Notes under the pieces: model-generated
Databases searched by the model: none
Seen by the model: the letters and a program-made list of their open reading frames with translations, nothing else
Told to the model about the DNA's origin: nothing
Made by a program: the position numbers and the translations under genes
Shown: in pieces, positions 22,111 to 33,312 of the stretch
Layout: the number at the start of each line of letters is the position of its first letter
Position numbering within the stretch: the stretch's first letter is position 1
Assembly: GCF_033115175.1 (NCBI RefSeq)
Contig: NC_084850.1
Span: 108,049,939 to 108,113,938 of the forward strand
Source: Lepus europaeus
Lineage: Eukaryota; Chordata; Mammalia; Lagomorpha; Leporidae
Direction of reading: 5' to 3'
Length of the DNA stretch: 64,000 nucleotides

Positions 22111-23025
22111 GCTGCAATCCTGAGAAAGCCCGGTGTACCAGCTTGGCCCTCGGCTGGAGTCCAGAAACGTGAATCTGGGAAGGTTCCCAGCATCCCCTAG
22201 CTGATAAGAACGGCTCACCGTGTCTAAACTGTGCAAACAACGCGGCTGATACCAAGCTCGCCTTTCCTTCTGGAACTTTGGTGTGTGCTACAGAGAGACT
22301 GCCTACATAACCGGCCGCCCGTACACAGCCCGGACAATGAGTGTCTGCTGAGCTCCACCGATCGATGACGCGGCCCGTGTGTTGTCACCAATTGTTGCTG
22401 GCGGAATTAAGCGTGTCCCGGGTGACCCCACTAGGAGAGGCCCCTTGGGAGCTCGGGCCTGGTCTCCCATGGACTTCATCACCTGTGCCTCTTCCCTTTG
22501 CTGACTGCTTCGGCTCCTGTCGCGGAGTAATCACAGCCGGAAGTATGACTGTTGAGCCCTGTGAGATCCGCTGGGGAATCATCAAACTGCAGCGTGGCCT
22601 TGGGGAGCCCAAAGCACGTAGCCAGGAGAGTGGGGGTTGCTGGGCAATGCAGGAAGCACACACTGCAGAGCCCTGCGTCTGGTTCTCACCTCCCTCCTCC
22701 CTGTCCCTTCCTCCTTCCGCCCCTCCTTCCTCCACAGCCTCTTTCCTCTCTCCTTAGACGTCACCTCAGCGCCTCATGTGCAAGCTGCCCATGCCTCTGC
22801 CCTTGCCCTGCCTAGAAAGTCACTCCCTCCCTCCCTCCCCTCGCCTTCTGATCGCTTCTTCCAAAGCTGATTCGCTCCCCGGGCGCTTACAGAGACTCCC
22901 ACCATCTCCAGGAGGATTCCAGGGATCCAGTAGGATGGCACTTCCACAGTGACAGACAACTAAAATCTCATACCACCTCCCATTAAGGAAGATGCACAAT
23001 GTACGCTGTGTTAATAGAGTTTCGG
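22111..23025. other. Repeat-free GC-rich block
   Basis: No gene supported; it has CpG-containing stretches around 22300-22560 and a CT-rich stretch at 22680-22860. ORFs of 113-138 codons on both strands show no family signature. A regulatory or low-copy sequence is possible. Confidence 0.4.
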
Positions 23026-23395
23026 AGGCCGGTGCTGTGGCGCAGTGGGTAAAGCCTCCACCTGCAACACCGGCATCCCATATGGGCGCTGGTTTGAGAC
23101 CTGGCTGCTCCATTTCCCATCCAGCTCCCTGCTAATGCACCTGGGAAAGCAGTGCAGGAGGGCCCCAGTGCTTGGGTCCCTGCATCCACATGGGAGAGCC
23201 AGATGAAGCTCTGACTCCTGGCTTCAGTCTGGCCCAGCTCCGCTATTGTGGTCATTTGGGGAGTGAACCAGAGGATGGAAGATTCTCTCTCTCTCTCTCC
23301 CTCTCCCTCTCCCTCTCCCTCTTCCTCTCCATCTCCCTTTCTATAACCCCGCCTTTCAAATAACTAACTAACTAAATAAATAAATCTTTTAAAAA
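23026..23395 (+). repeat. CSINE
   Basis: Full length with a CT/CCCTCT run and an 'aactaactaactaaataaat' tail. Confidence 0.9.
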
Positions 23396-23404
23396 AATAG
23401 GTTT

Positions 23405-23725
23405 TGGGGGCTGGCACTGTGGCGTAGTGGATAAAGCTGCCACTTGCACTGCCAGCATCACATATGAGCGCCGGTTCGAGACCCGGCCGCTCCACTTCTG
23501 ATCCAGCTTTCTGCTATGACCTGGGAAAGCAGTGGAAGATGGCCCAAGTCCTTGGGCCCCTGTACCCATGTGGGAGACCCAGAAGAAGCTCCTGGTTCCT
23601 GGCTTCGGATCGGCGCAGCTCTGGCTGTTGCGGCCATCTGGGGAGGGAACCAGGAGATGGAAGACCTCTCTTTCCCCCCTTCCCGCCTCTCTGTAACTCT
23701 TTCAAATAAATAAATCTTTGAAAAA
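23405..23725 (+). repeat. CSINE
   Basis: Second of three forward copies in series, separated only by short target-site remnants. Confidence 0.9.
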
Positions 23726-23736
23726 TAATAGACTTT

Positions 23737-24091
23737 TGGGGCAGGCACTGTGGCGCAGTGGGTAAAGCCTCCACCTGCAGCGCCAGCATCCCATATGGGC
23801 ACCGGTTCGAGACCCGGCTGATCCATTTCCAATCCGGCTCTCTGCTGTGGCCTGGGAAAGCAGTAGAAGATGGCCCAAGTGCTTGGGCCCCTGCACCTGC
23901 ATAGGAAGATCCAGAGGAAGCTCCTGGCTCCTGGTTTCAGATCAGTGCAGCTCAGGCCATTACTGCCAACTAGAAAGTGAACCAGTGAATGGAAGACCAG
24001 TCTCTCTCTCGCTCTCGCTCTCACTCTCTGCCTCTCCTTCTCTCTCTGTGTAGCTCTGACTTTCAAATAAATTTAAAAAATCTTTAAAAAA
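23737..24091 (+). repeat. CSINE
   Basis: Third in the series. A box 'tggcgcagtggg' and B box 'ggttcgagacc' look intact. Confidence 0.9.
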
Positions 24092-24519
24092 TATATACTT
24101 TGGAGGTGACATACAACCAACCCATTCTAGTGTCCCCTCTTCCCCAATTGCCCATAGACAGCCAGTTCTAAGCAAGAGATGGCTCTCCACCTGTTACAGC
24201 TGCCCTGCCACTTGGGCAGATGGTTCTCAAAAAGTCTCTGGCAGATAGGGATGCTGTATGGAGCCTCCAGCCAGCCCAGATAAGAGAATCACCCACAAAC
24301 TCCCCGGGTATGAGACAAGTCATGCCCTTGTGTGCAGCCAGCTGTTCTCATAGCTTCCTACTGGATGTCTGAGCTTGGAACATCTTCAAAACATGGCTCA
24401 CTCCTTACTTTTAGGGACTATTCCATAGATAACTACATACCACAGTCTCTGGCCTCAGGTTTCTTGGATTGAATTTGTGCTTTATTAAACATGACTCATA
24501 GCTATTTGCCTTGCTAAGT
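24092..24519. other. Unassigned intergenic DNA
   Basis: No gene or recognised repeat. Confidence 0.4.
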
Positions 24520-24655
24520 AAGTGAACCACCAGTGTTGAGCAAGTTAGCTAATGAAAATAACACTTACCTTAAAGTGTTCCTTTGAGTTAAAGGGTGCAA
24601 AGGACTTAGCACAGTGACCCCCAAGTTGGTAGCAATCATTATTATTAAAACTAGG
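24520..24655 (-). repeat. MIR fragment
   Basis: 'gagcaagttagctaatgaaa', 'cacttacc' and 'aaaggacttagcacagtg' follow the MIR 3' half. Confidence 0.6.
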
Positions 24656-24827
24656 TTGTTAGGAAAATGGCAAGTTGGTTCCTTACAAAATTAAACATAG
24701 AATTTCTGTGTGATCTAATGATTCCACGTCTATGTATGTACCCAAAAGAATTAAAAGCAGAGGCTCAAATATTTGCACACCCATGTTCATAGCAGCATCA
24801 TTTGCAGTGGTTAAAAGGTAGAATCAA

Positions 24828-25191
24828 GCCAGCGCCGCGGCTCACTAGGCTAATCCTCCGCCTTGCGGCGCCGGCACACCGGGTTCTAGTCCCGGTCGGG
24901 GCACCGATCCTGTCCCAGTTGCCCCTCTTCCAGGCCAGCTCTCTGCTGTGGCCAGGGAAGGCAGTGGAGGATGGCCCAAGTGCTTGGGCCCTGCACCCCA
25001 TGGGAGACCAGGAGAAGCACCTGGCTCCTGCCATCGGATCAGCGCGGTGCGCCAGCTGCAGCGCGCCTACCGCAGCGGCCATTGGAGGGTGAACCAACGA
25101 CAAAAGGAAGACCTTTCTCTCTGTCTCTCTCTCTCTCTCACTGTCCACTCTGCCTGTCAAAAATTTAAAAAATAAATAAATAAATAAAAAT
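24828..25191 (+). repeat. Young CSINE in L1
   Basis: Perfect 15-bp TSD aaaaggtagaatcaa at 24813-24827 and 25192-25206. Expanded variant as at 14359. Confidence 0.95.
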
Positions 25192-25383
25192 AAAAGGTAG
25201 AATCAACAGATGAATGGATAAACAAATCTGTAATGTTCATACAATGGAATATTATTAAGCCCTAAAAGGAAGGAAATTTTGACACATGCCACACATGGAT
25301 GAACCTTGAAGTGAAATATGCTAAGTGAGAAAAAAAAGAAATAGGCTAAGCGAAATAAGCCAGTGACAAAAGGACAAATACGT

Positions 25384-25640
25384 GAAGTTTCTGCTTGTGA
25401 TGCCGGCATCCCATCCCGAAGTGCCGGTTCAGGTCCCAGCTGCTCTGGTTCCCATGCACCTGGGAAGGTAATGGAAGATGGCCCACGTGCTTAGGCCCCT
25501 GCCACCCAGCTAGGAGACCCACAGTGACTTCCTGGCTCCTGGCTCTGGCCTGGCCCAGCCTTGGCTGTTGCAGCTACTTGGGAGTGAAGCAGAGGATGGA
25601 AGACCTCCCTCTCTCTCTCTGTCTTTCAAATAAATCTTAA
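25384..25640 (+). repeat. CSINE, 5' truncated
   Basis: It starts within the head at 'gatgccggcatccc' and has a short tail. Confidence 0.87.
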
Positions 25641-25857
25641 AGCAAAAAGCAAAACACAACAGTATCATTCCACTTATGTGATGTCCCTAGAGAAAGCAGA
25701 GTGGTGGTTGCCAGGGGCTGGGAGAGAGGGAAATGGGAGTTACTGTTGAATGATACACAGATTCTCAGTCCAGGAGGATGAAAGAGTTCTGGAGGTGGCT
25801 GGTGGTGATGTGAATGTACTTCATTAAAAAGCCGAAATTATAACAAATCTAGTTCTG

Positions 25858-26250
25858 CAGATCTTAATTGGCTTTATTTGTGATTCAAGAATTGGGCAGC
25901 AGTCTGAACCAAAAATAATTCAGAATTCTCTGTCCTACCACATGGGCAGGTTTTATTTATAGCCAAGGAAGAGAAACATACAGAAAACAGAAGTGAAATA
26001 CAGGGACAGCCCAATTGGTTACAGCTCACATCTGTCTTACTGGAACATGGGTTGAAAGCTTGGCCTCCTGTGATTGGTTGAGACTCAGCTACTTGTTATA
26101 AGAGTAGATTGCAGTCTGTGTACACATCAAGTTAGGTTGCAGTTCACTATGTAAGCGAAACTTTTTGGCTAAATTTAAAATGTGTATATGGAAGCAGTTT
26201 TAAGGCAAGCTTAAGAACTTAATGGCCACTAAATGGCATATTGAAATATA
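25858..26250 (-). repeat. LTR, family B (MER21-like?)
   Basis: Minus reading has CCAATCACAGGAGGCC, AACCAATTGGGCTGTCC, TATAAATAA (plus ttatttata near 25953), then about 80 bp later AATAAAGCCAATTAAGATC. This is a complete LTR-promoter and poly(A) layout. The upstream half matches 13120-13425 in the other orientation. Confidence 0.7.
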
Positions 26251-26317
26251 ATTAAAATGGAAAAGCCAAGGTTATGTATATTTTCCCATGAAATGTATGT
26301 AAATAATATGTACTTGA

Positions 26318-26607
26318 GATTTTTTTAAAATTATATTTATTTAAGAGAGAAAGACCTCTCATCCTGCTGGTTTACTCCCCAAATGCCCCCAACAGCCTGC
26401 ACTGAGCCAGGCCAAAGCCAGGAACCAGGAACTCAGTCTAGGTCCCGCACATGGTGGCACGAAGCCAATTACTTGAGTTATCACCACTGCCTCCCAGAGG
26501 CTACATTAACTGGAATTGGGAGCAGAGCTGGGATTCAAACCCAGGTACTAGGATATGGGGTATCAGTGTCTTAACTGGCGTCTTCACTACTATGCCAAGT
26601 GCGTGCC
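26318..26607 (-). repeat. CSINE (old)
   Basis: Diverged reverse copy ending 'tatgccaagtgcgtgcc'. Confidence 0.82.
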
Positions 26608-26687
26608 AAATGTTTTTTTTTTTTTTTAAAGATTATCTATCAGTGAGTGTATCTTCTACTTCTCTACTGTCAATCAAAAATATTCTT

Positions 26688-27009
26688 TTAAAAAATATTT
26701 ATTTATTTGAAAAGCAAAGTTATAGAGAGACAGAGAGAGAGAGAGAGGGGTCTTCCATCTGCTGGTTCACTTTCCAAATGGCCGCAATGGCTGGAGCTGT
26801 GCTGATCTGAAGCCAGGAATCAGGAGCTTCTTCCGGGTCTCCCACGTGGGTGCAGGGGTCCGAGGACTTGGGCCACCTTTCACTGCTCTCCCAGGCCATA
26901 GCAGAGATCTGGATTGGAAGTGGAGCAGCTGGGACTCAAACCGGCGCCCAAATGGGATGCTGGCACTGCAGGCAGTGGCTTTGCTGGCTACGCCACAGCG
27001 CCAGCCCCC
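26688..27009 (-). repeat. CSINE
   Basis: Perfect 14-bp TSD tcaaaaatattctt at 26674-26687 and 27010-27023. Confidence 0.94.
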
Positions 27010-27025
27010 TCAAAAATATTCTTGA

Positions 27026-27340
27026 GAAGCCGCTGTTGTGGTATGGTGGATTAACCTCCCTCCTGTTAGCCGGCATCCCATATGAGCACCGGTTCAAGTC
27101 CTGGCTGCTCCACTTCGATCCAGCTCTCTGCTGTGGCCTGGGAAAGCAGTAGAAGATGGCCCAAGTGCTTGGGCCCCTGCACCCATGTGGGAGATCCAGA
27201 TGGAGTTCCAGGTACCTGGCTTCGATCTGGCCCAACCCCAACGTCATGGCCATTTGGAGAGTGAACCCACGGATGGAAGATTTCTGTGTCTCTCCCTCTT
27301 CCTATCACTCTGCCTTTCAAATAAATAATAAATCTTCAAA
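27026..27340 (+). repeat. CSINE
   Basis: Directly after the previous TSD; head shortened. Confidence 0.88.
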
Positions 27341-27394
27341 GACAGAGAGAGAGGGAAAGAAAAGGCCTGGCACATAAGCCACAGTGAGCATGAT

Positions 27395-27625
27395 GAAACC
27401 TTCATATCGCCGGGTTCTGGATCGGCGGGTTCCTTATCTGTGGATTCAATCCACTGTGGATTAAAAATATTCGGAATAAAAAAGTGCACTTGTAGCAAAC
27501 ACGTGCAGGCGTTTTCGTTGTCATCGTTCCCTAAACAATACAGTGTAACAACTACTTACACTGCATTAGGTGTCATCACTAATCTAGAGGTGGCAGGGGT
27601 CACCTAGCCTAGCAATTGCTTTTAG
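27395..27625. mobile_element. Tigger-like DNA transposon fragment
   Basis: 'ggattcaatccactgtggat', then 'caatacagtgtaacaactac' and 'cattaggtgtcatcactaat ctagagg' resemble Tigger-group non-coding sequence. Confidence 0.6.
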
Positions 27626-27640
27626 AAGAGAAGACAATTG

Positions 27641-27948
27641 GAGTCGGCGCAATGGTGTAGCGGATAAAGCCACCGCCTGCAGTGCCGGCATCCCATATGG
27701 GGGCCGTTTCGAGTCCCGGCTGCTCCACTTCCCATCCAGCTCTCTGCTATGGCCTAGGAAAGCAATGGAAGGACTTGGGCCCCTGCACCCACGTGGGAGA
27801 CCTGGAAGAAGCTCCTGGCTCCTGGCTTCGGATAGGCGCAGCTCCAGCTGTTGCAGCCATTTGGGGAGTGAACCAGCGGATGGAGGACCTCTCTCTCTGC
27901 CTCTCTGTAACTCTGTCTTTCAAATAAATAAATAAATCTAAAAAAAAA
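27641..27948 (+). repeat. CSINE
   Basis: Full length with intact-looking B box; the tail runs into a GAA microsatellite. Confidence 0.9.
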
Positions 27949-27969
27949 AAGAAGAAGAAGAAGAAGAAG
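27949..27969 (+). repeat. (GAA)n microsatellite
   Basis: About seven GAA units grown from the SINE tail. Confidence 0.85.
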
Positions 27970-28124
27970 ATATGTTTAACTGTAATGAAGTCCAGTTTAT
28001 TAATTTTCCCCTTTAGAGCTTATGCTATTTTGTGTATTCAGGAATCTCTCCTAACCCAAGGTCATTCCCATTTCCTCCCATGTCCCCTGCCGTTCCTACT
28101 GTTTCACCTCCCACGTGTTTTCAG

Positions 28125-28415
28125 GATTCAGGTTGCTGCAGCTTGGGCGTGGTTTGTCGGCCAAGGGCTCCTGTGTTGGAAGCTTGGTCCTCAGTGCGGC
28201 AGCGGTGGGAGGTGATGTGGAACCCTGAAGGGGCGGGGCCTCGTGTGAAATAATGAGGACACTGGTTACAGGAGACCCACCAGTTGGTGACACAGCCAAA
28301 GACCCTCACCAGATGTGGCCACTTGATCCTGTCTTCCCGGCCCCCGGAACTGTCTGAATCTCTGTTCTTCAGACATTGCTCAGTCTCGGGTATTATGATA
28401 TAGAACCGGGCAAGG
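28125..28415 (+). repeat. MLT1-like MaLR LTR fragment
   Basis: 'tgtgttggaagcttggtcct cagtg', 'ggtgatgtggaacc' and 'ctcagtctcgggtatt' match MLT1 landmarks in the forward direction; diverged. Confidence 0.7.
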
Positions 28416-28524
28416 TCAAAATTGGTAGAGTGCGCAGCCTGGAGGTGTTGCTGTTCACGTCGGAAGTCTTGCTGGCAAAGTTCTAGCCTAGCGACTGTTA
28501 AGACCCCCTCCCCCAAGTCCCCTC

Positions 28525-28785
28525 TCACAGTGCCTGGCTTTGAGTCCCAGCTTTGGCTCCTGTCTCCGGCTTCCTGCTCATGCAGAACCCGGGAGGCAGC
28601 CGTGGGTACCTGACACCCACAGAGGAGACCTGCACTGAGTTCCTGGCCCCCAGTTATGGCTTCTGCCAAGCCCCAACCATTGGGGAAGTTTGGAGAGCAA
28701 AGCAGTGGATGGGAGCTCTGTGTGTGTGTGTGTGTGTGTTCCTCTGTCTCTGCTTCTCAAATAAATCAATAAATAAATAATCATA
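28525..28785 (+). repeat. CSINE (old)
   Basis: Lacks the 5' head. A TG tract replaces the CT run at about 28720-28740. Confidence 0.78.
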
Positions 28786-28949
28786 GAGATGATAAAGTAT
28801 CCAGGAGGCTATGTATCAGTTCCATGCAGATACTATACCATATGCGTATGAGACTTGAGCGTCCATATATAGTTTGGTTTCCACGGGATGTCCTAAAACC
28901 AATCCCCCATGGCAATGAAGAAGACTGTGTATTGAAACACCTGTTAGAG

Positions 28950-29285
28950 GTAATCATTTGGTACAGTGAGTAAGAGTCTGCTTTGGGACACCCACACCCG
29001 TATCAGAGTGCCAGAGTTCGATTCCTAGCTCTGGTTCCTTACTGCGGCTCCCTGCTAATGTGCACACTGGGAGGCAGCAGGCGATGACTGAAGCGCTTGA
29101 ATTCCTTGCCACCCACTTAGGAGATTGAATTAAGGGCTGTTGGCTTTGGCCTAGCCTGGCCCCAGCTGTTGCAGGCATTTGGGGAATGAATCATTGGATA
29201 GAAGATCTCTCTCTCTCTCTCTGTGTCTCTCTGTGTGTGTGTGTGCGCCTGTCTGTTTGCCTTTCAAATAAAATGAAATTTTTAA
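28950..29285 (+). repeat. CSINE (old)
   Basis: Diverged, with CT and TG tracts. Confidence 0.82.
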
Positions 29286-29567
29286 GAATTTATAAAGGGC
29301 TGTTGTTGTCCTAATGGCTGATGTGAGACTGTGAGGATTCAATGAGGGGAACACCTGCCTGTTGGCGCAAGGCTTCTGACCGCCCAAGAATGATGGAGGT
29401 GATGAGTGCCTGCAGGGGTCTGTGCAACAGGACCCCCTGGTTCGGCCTCACTGCAGAGGGCTGCCGGGCCCTCCTGACTGAGGAGGTAGGAAGGATTCCA
29501 TGGAAGCCAGGCCCAGGTCAAGCCCATGTTCAGATGGCATAGATACTCTTTCGAAAACGCTTCTCCG

Positions 29568-29890
29568 GGCCGGTGCCGCGGCTCAATAGGCTAATCCTCC
29601 GCCTGCGGCGCTGGCACACCGGGTTCTAGTCCCAGTCGGGGCGCCGGATTCTATCCTGATTGCCCCTCTTCCAGGCCAGCTCTCTGCTGTGGCCCGGGAG
29701 TGCAGTGAAGGATGGCCCAAGTGCTTGGGCCCTGCACCGCATGGGAGACCAGGATAAGTATCTGGCTCCTGGCTTCGGATCAGCGAGATGCGCCGGCCGC
29801 AGCAGCCATTGGAGGGTGAACCAACGGCAAAAGGAAGACCTTTCTCTCTCACTGTCCACTCTGCCTGTCAAAAAAAAAAAAAAAAGAAGA
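29568..29890 (+). repeat. Young CSINE
   Basis: Young head 'ggtgccgcggctcaatagg', short TSD ending cttctcc on both sides. Confidence 0.92.
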
Positions 29891-30248
29891 AGATGCTTCT
29901 CCAGAGCTTTAAAGCCCCGCCCCGCCCCTCCCTGCCCCGGCTCTGGAAGGTGCAATCAGAGGACCCACCACACAGGTTGGACCCTGATGGGCACCCGAAA
30001 TGCCAGGATCTCTGGTCTCTAGTATTCAGCGAATATTCTTTTGCCTTTTCTCAAAAGAAAAACACTTGATTCCAATTGATTCGCAGGCCTGACATAACTG
30101 GAAGCGGTTATGTGCCAGGTATGTTAAATGAGAGAAGGGTTGGAAAAATGTAAACAGGATGACAGTTTTGTCATAAAAGGAAAATGAATTACTAAGCGAA
30201 AGAAGCCAGTCTGCAAAGGCTTCCTGGTGTGTGCACAAAACAAGCTGA

Positions 30249-30412
30249 CTGGGCGGGCGTTTGGCCTTGTGGTTAAGGGGTGCGTGTCCCACAGCCAAGT
30301 ACCTGGGGTGGAGTCCCCCCTCCCCCGCTCCTGGGTTCTTGCGGGCATTTGGGGAGTGAAACCAACAGATGGGAACTCTGTCTCTCTGCTTCTCAAATTA
30401 AATTTTTAAAAA
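30249..30412 (+). repeat. CSINE with internal deletion
   Basis: Old short copy in L1; the central body is missing. Confidence 0.75.
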
Positions 30413-30496
30413 TGGGGGAGGGATGTCTAAAAAATGAGATGACAGTCTAGAAAGGGCAAAACTATGGAGTGGAGATAGTAGAAAAAAGAGAAAACT

Positions 30497-30695
30497 CAGG
30501 TGCAGGCACTGTGGCTACCTCCCCCCCCCCCATCACATCGCGTGGCACAGGGCCCTGCTTCCTATGCGCACCCTGGGAGGCAGCTGGTGGTGGCTCAAGT
30601 ACTTGGGTCCCTGCCACACACATGGGAAACCCGATGGAATGTCCAGGCTCCTGGCTTCCTGTCCTGGCCCTGCCCTGGGCTGACACAGGCATTTG
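30497..30695 (+). repeat. CSINE fragment
   Basis: Head interrupted by a poly(C) run; 3' tail absent. Confidence 0.75.
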
Positions 30696-31030
30696 TCATT
30701 TTGTATGAGAGGAAGGAACGGAGCACAGGGCTTTCGGAGGGCAATGAGACGACTCATGTATGAAGCTACAATGGTGGCTGCATACGTTTGTCCAAACCCA
30801 CACAGAAAAACAGGTGCCAACCCCAGCAGGCGTGGGGCAGTAGCAAAAACAAGCAGAAAGCCAGAGAGCCCTCCTGTAAGCTGTGGACGATGGGTGATTA
30901 CAATGTCTCCATGTAGGTACCTCCAAGGGTACTGTGCTGGTGGGGGAGGGGATGCATTATGGGGACAGCCCGGAGCAACTCTGTAGCTTCTCCATTTTGC
31001 TATGAACCTAAAACTGCTCTAATCTTTTTT

Positions 31031-31355
31031 TAAAAAAAGATTTTATATTATTTATTTGAAAGGCAGAGTGAGAGTGAGTCAGAGAGAGAGAATCTTCCAT
31101 CCAGTGGGTTCACTCCCCAAATGGCTGCAATGGCCAGGGTTGGGCCAGACCAAAGCCAGGAGCCAGGAGCTGCTTCTGGGTCTCCACGTGGGTGCAGGGG
31201 CCCAAGCACTTGGGCCAGCTTTCGCTGCTTTCTCAGGCACATTAGAAAGGAGCTGGATTGCAAGAGGAGCAGCCGGGACTCAACCCTTCGATCCAAGATA
31301 GGATGCTGGCATCCCAGGTTACAGCTTAACCCACTGTACCACAATGCTGGGTCCA
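31031..31355 (-). repeat. CSINE
   Basis: Reverse copy at the L1 A-tail, ending 'ccacaatgctgggtcc'. Confidence 0.9.
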
Positions 31356-31369
31356 ACATCTGTTTTTTT

Positions 31370-31634
31370 AATTTTTAATTAATTTATTTGATAGGCAGAG
31401 AGAGAGAGAGAGAATCTTCCATCTGATTCATTACCCAAATGCCCACAATAGCCAGGGCTGGACCACGCTGAAGTCGGGAGCCGGGAGCCAGGAACTCCAT
31501 CCGGGTCTCCCACATAGGTGGCAGAGACCCAGCTGAGTGATGAGCTACCTGCTGCCTCCCAGGGTCTGCATTAGCAGGAGATTGGAACACACACACTCCC
31601 ATATAGGATGTGGGCATTTACCAAACGCCTGCCT
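31370..31634 (-). repeat. CSINE (old)
   Basis: Diverged reverse copy ending 'ccaaacgcctgcctc'. Confidence 0.82.
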
Positions 31635-31679
31635 CTTTCTTTCTTTTTTTTTTTTTAAGTAAAATGAAAAAACCACGCC

Positions 31680-33300
31680 TGGATCTGAGGGCCTGTTATT
31701 TAGAACGCCGCTGGGTGCAAGGAAGAGAAGTTTGAATCCTGCTGCAATTCCGAAGGAGCTTATGGATCCGAAGGGGTCAGTCGAAGCAGAAGCCGGGTGC
31801 TGTGATCCTAGGGGTGATGGGCAGGCCCCTTTCCTTGCCGCTTTCTCTCTCCCTCCTCCCGCCCCCACGCTCTGTGTCCCCGAGTGGCTTCCCTCCGCTC
31901 CCTCCCCCACCCCACCCCCACTGCTCCTCCCGCCAGCCTCCCCACCCCTCTCCCAGCTTAGCACACAATGGTCCCCCGGTGTGCGCACCCTGGAGTCCCT
32001 TTCTCCCAGTCCCGAATTCCCGGCCGAGGGCTGGAGGAGGGGCCGGCTGCCGCGGAAGCTGCGCGGAGCCCACGCCCACAGGGAGCCGCGCGCGCGCGCG
32101 TGTGTGTGTGTGTGTGTGTGTGTGGCAGGGGAGGTAGCAGGTGTGCCGGGCGCTGGCACACCTGGCGCACTGCTGCTCTGGCCGCCGCCGCCCCGCGCGC
32201 GCGGGGCTGGCTCCCTAATGATCTCCGATTGCGACCGTGGCCTTGGAGGGAGTCTTCCGGCGCCAGCCACGGCCCCCCACCCCCACCCCTTCACCCGGTT
32301 TCTGTGACACGCAGCAAGTCCAGGATGTCTGCGTTCTGTTTGCTTTTTCGCCTTTTATTCATTCGTGTGCAGAGAGGAGAAAGGAAGCAATAAAATAACC
32401 TGGTGCAGCCTGGCGTTGGGCACCCGGACGCTGGGGCGGGGCTGGGGGCGGGGGCGGGGGGCGGGAGAGGCGCTGCCTTCCTCTCCCTGCCTCTCCCTCT
32501 CTCCGCCTCCTCCTCCCCCTCCCCCCGCAGCGGGCCCTGGATGTCTTTGGAAGGAAAGGACTTCCTCAGACCGGGGCAGGAGGCGCCACACGGGTGAAAC
32601 TCGGGTTCTAGATCCTTTAGGGGGACGTTTGCCCTAGGGGTGCTTCCCGGCCCCACCCCTCCCACCCGCTGCGGAGGGGGTGGGGGCGGGGCCCGGGGAG
32701 TCTCCCCTGCCACAGTGTGGCGCTCACAGTGCTGGAAGCGGGTACTCAGAGGGCCGCCGCCTCCCCACGACCTAGCGAGCACTGCGAGCACTGGGCTGGA
32801 GGGACGGAGGGATCCAAGCAGGGCCCCATCTGCCGAGGAGGAAGCTTCTGGCTCCTCCCGAGGAGTGGAGGCAGGCGGCCCCGCCTTTTCCCTGGTAGCC
32901 CCTCACGATATCCTCACGGTTCATCAGGTGGGCCTGGGTGTTTCTTTGTACAGTTAGCAACCTGAACAACCGCGCAGCGCGGCATCTATCCAGCAGCGAG
33001 GAGGGAAAGCCAAGCTGGCTCCCCAGGGAAGCTGAAGGTCCTTATGTCCCAACGCCTCCCCACCTGGGACGGAGGGGCTGCAGGTCCCGCCCTGTTTGAA
33101 CCCCGCTTGACTGGGATGCAAACTGCCTTTGGAGAGGCGCTGGATGTGGGGTCGCCCGGGCTCCCCGTCCTTATTCACCTTGAGACACGAGACCATTCAT
33201 CTGTTCCCTCGCGCTCAGAGGTGCGCTGGACATTATTTCAGGAGTCAGAATGGGCCCTGGTGGAGAACAATGTTGTTCATTGTCTTTGTAGTGTGTAATC
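31680..33300. promoter_or_regulatory. Orphan CpG-island-like block
   Basis: GC-rich, CpG-dense, and free of recognisable repeats, in contrast to both flanks. It includes runs such as 'ggggcggggctgggggcggg' (GC/Sp1 boxes near 32440), 'ccgccgccgccccgcgcgcgc' near 32185-32205 and a CG/TG tract at 32087-32124. Long open frames on both strands (up to 249 codons) are Pro/Gly/Ala/Arg-rich and start inside a SINE or repeat, so I do not call a gene. It could be the promoter of an unannotated non-coding transcript, an alternative promoter, or a distal enhancer. Confidence 0.6.
32087..32124. repeat. (CG)7(TG)12 alternating tract
   Basis: 38 bp of strictly alternating pyrimidine-purine, CG then TG, inside the CpG island; strong Z-DNA-forming potential. 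Confidence 0.9.
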
Positions 33301-33312
33301 ACATTACAAAGC

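Larger units (their letters stand above)
24656..25855 (+). repeat. L1 3' region, interrupted by two CSINEs
   Basis: 'ccatgttcatagcagcatca', 'caatggaatattattaagcc', 'acacatggatgaaccttgaa' and 'gtggtggttgccaggggctg' occur in the correct order for the end of L1 ORF2 and the 3' UTR. CSINEs occupy 24828-25191 and 25384-25640. Confidence 0.88.
30100..31030 (+). repeat. L1M 3' end, interrupted by two CSINEs
   Basis: 'gcgaaagaagccagtctgca', 'tttgtccaaacccacacag', 'gctgtggacgatgggtgatt acaatg' and 'ctatgaacctaaaactgctc t' are the ordered landmarks of an old L1 3' UTR. Confidence 0.8.

Noticed and set aside
23744..23810. tRNA gene suggested by intact A and B boxes
   Set aside because: It is the tRNA-derived head of a CSINE; no acceptor stem closes and the SINE body follows. 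The same holds for all similar heads in the window.
23458..24066. 202-codon minus-strand ORF
   Set aside because: It is the antisense reading of two consecutive CSINEs.
24656..25855. Functional L1 reverse transcriptase
   Set aside because: Only the 3' end of ORF2 and the UTR are present, interrupted by SINEs.
31545..32294. 249-codon minus-strand ORF in the CpG island
   Set aside because: It starts in a histidine-threonine and Gly/Pro-rich reading of the CG/TG tract and GC boxes and ends inside a CSINE. It is a composition artefact and overlaps an equally long plus-strand frame.
31680..33300. DDX3X promoter
   Set aside because: Human DDX3X lies about 100 kb downstream of USP9X. No exon with the DDX3X N-terminus or DEAD-box motifs is visible on either strand.
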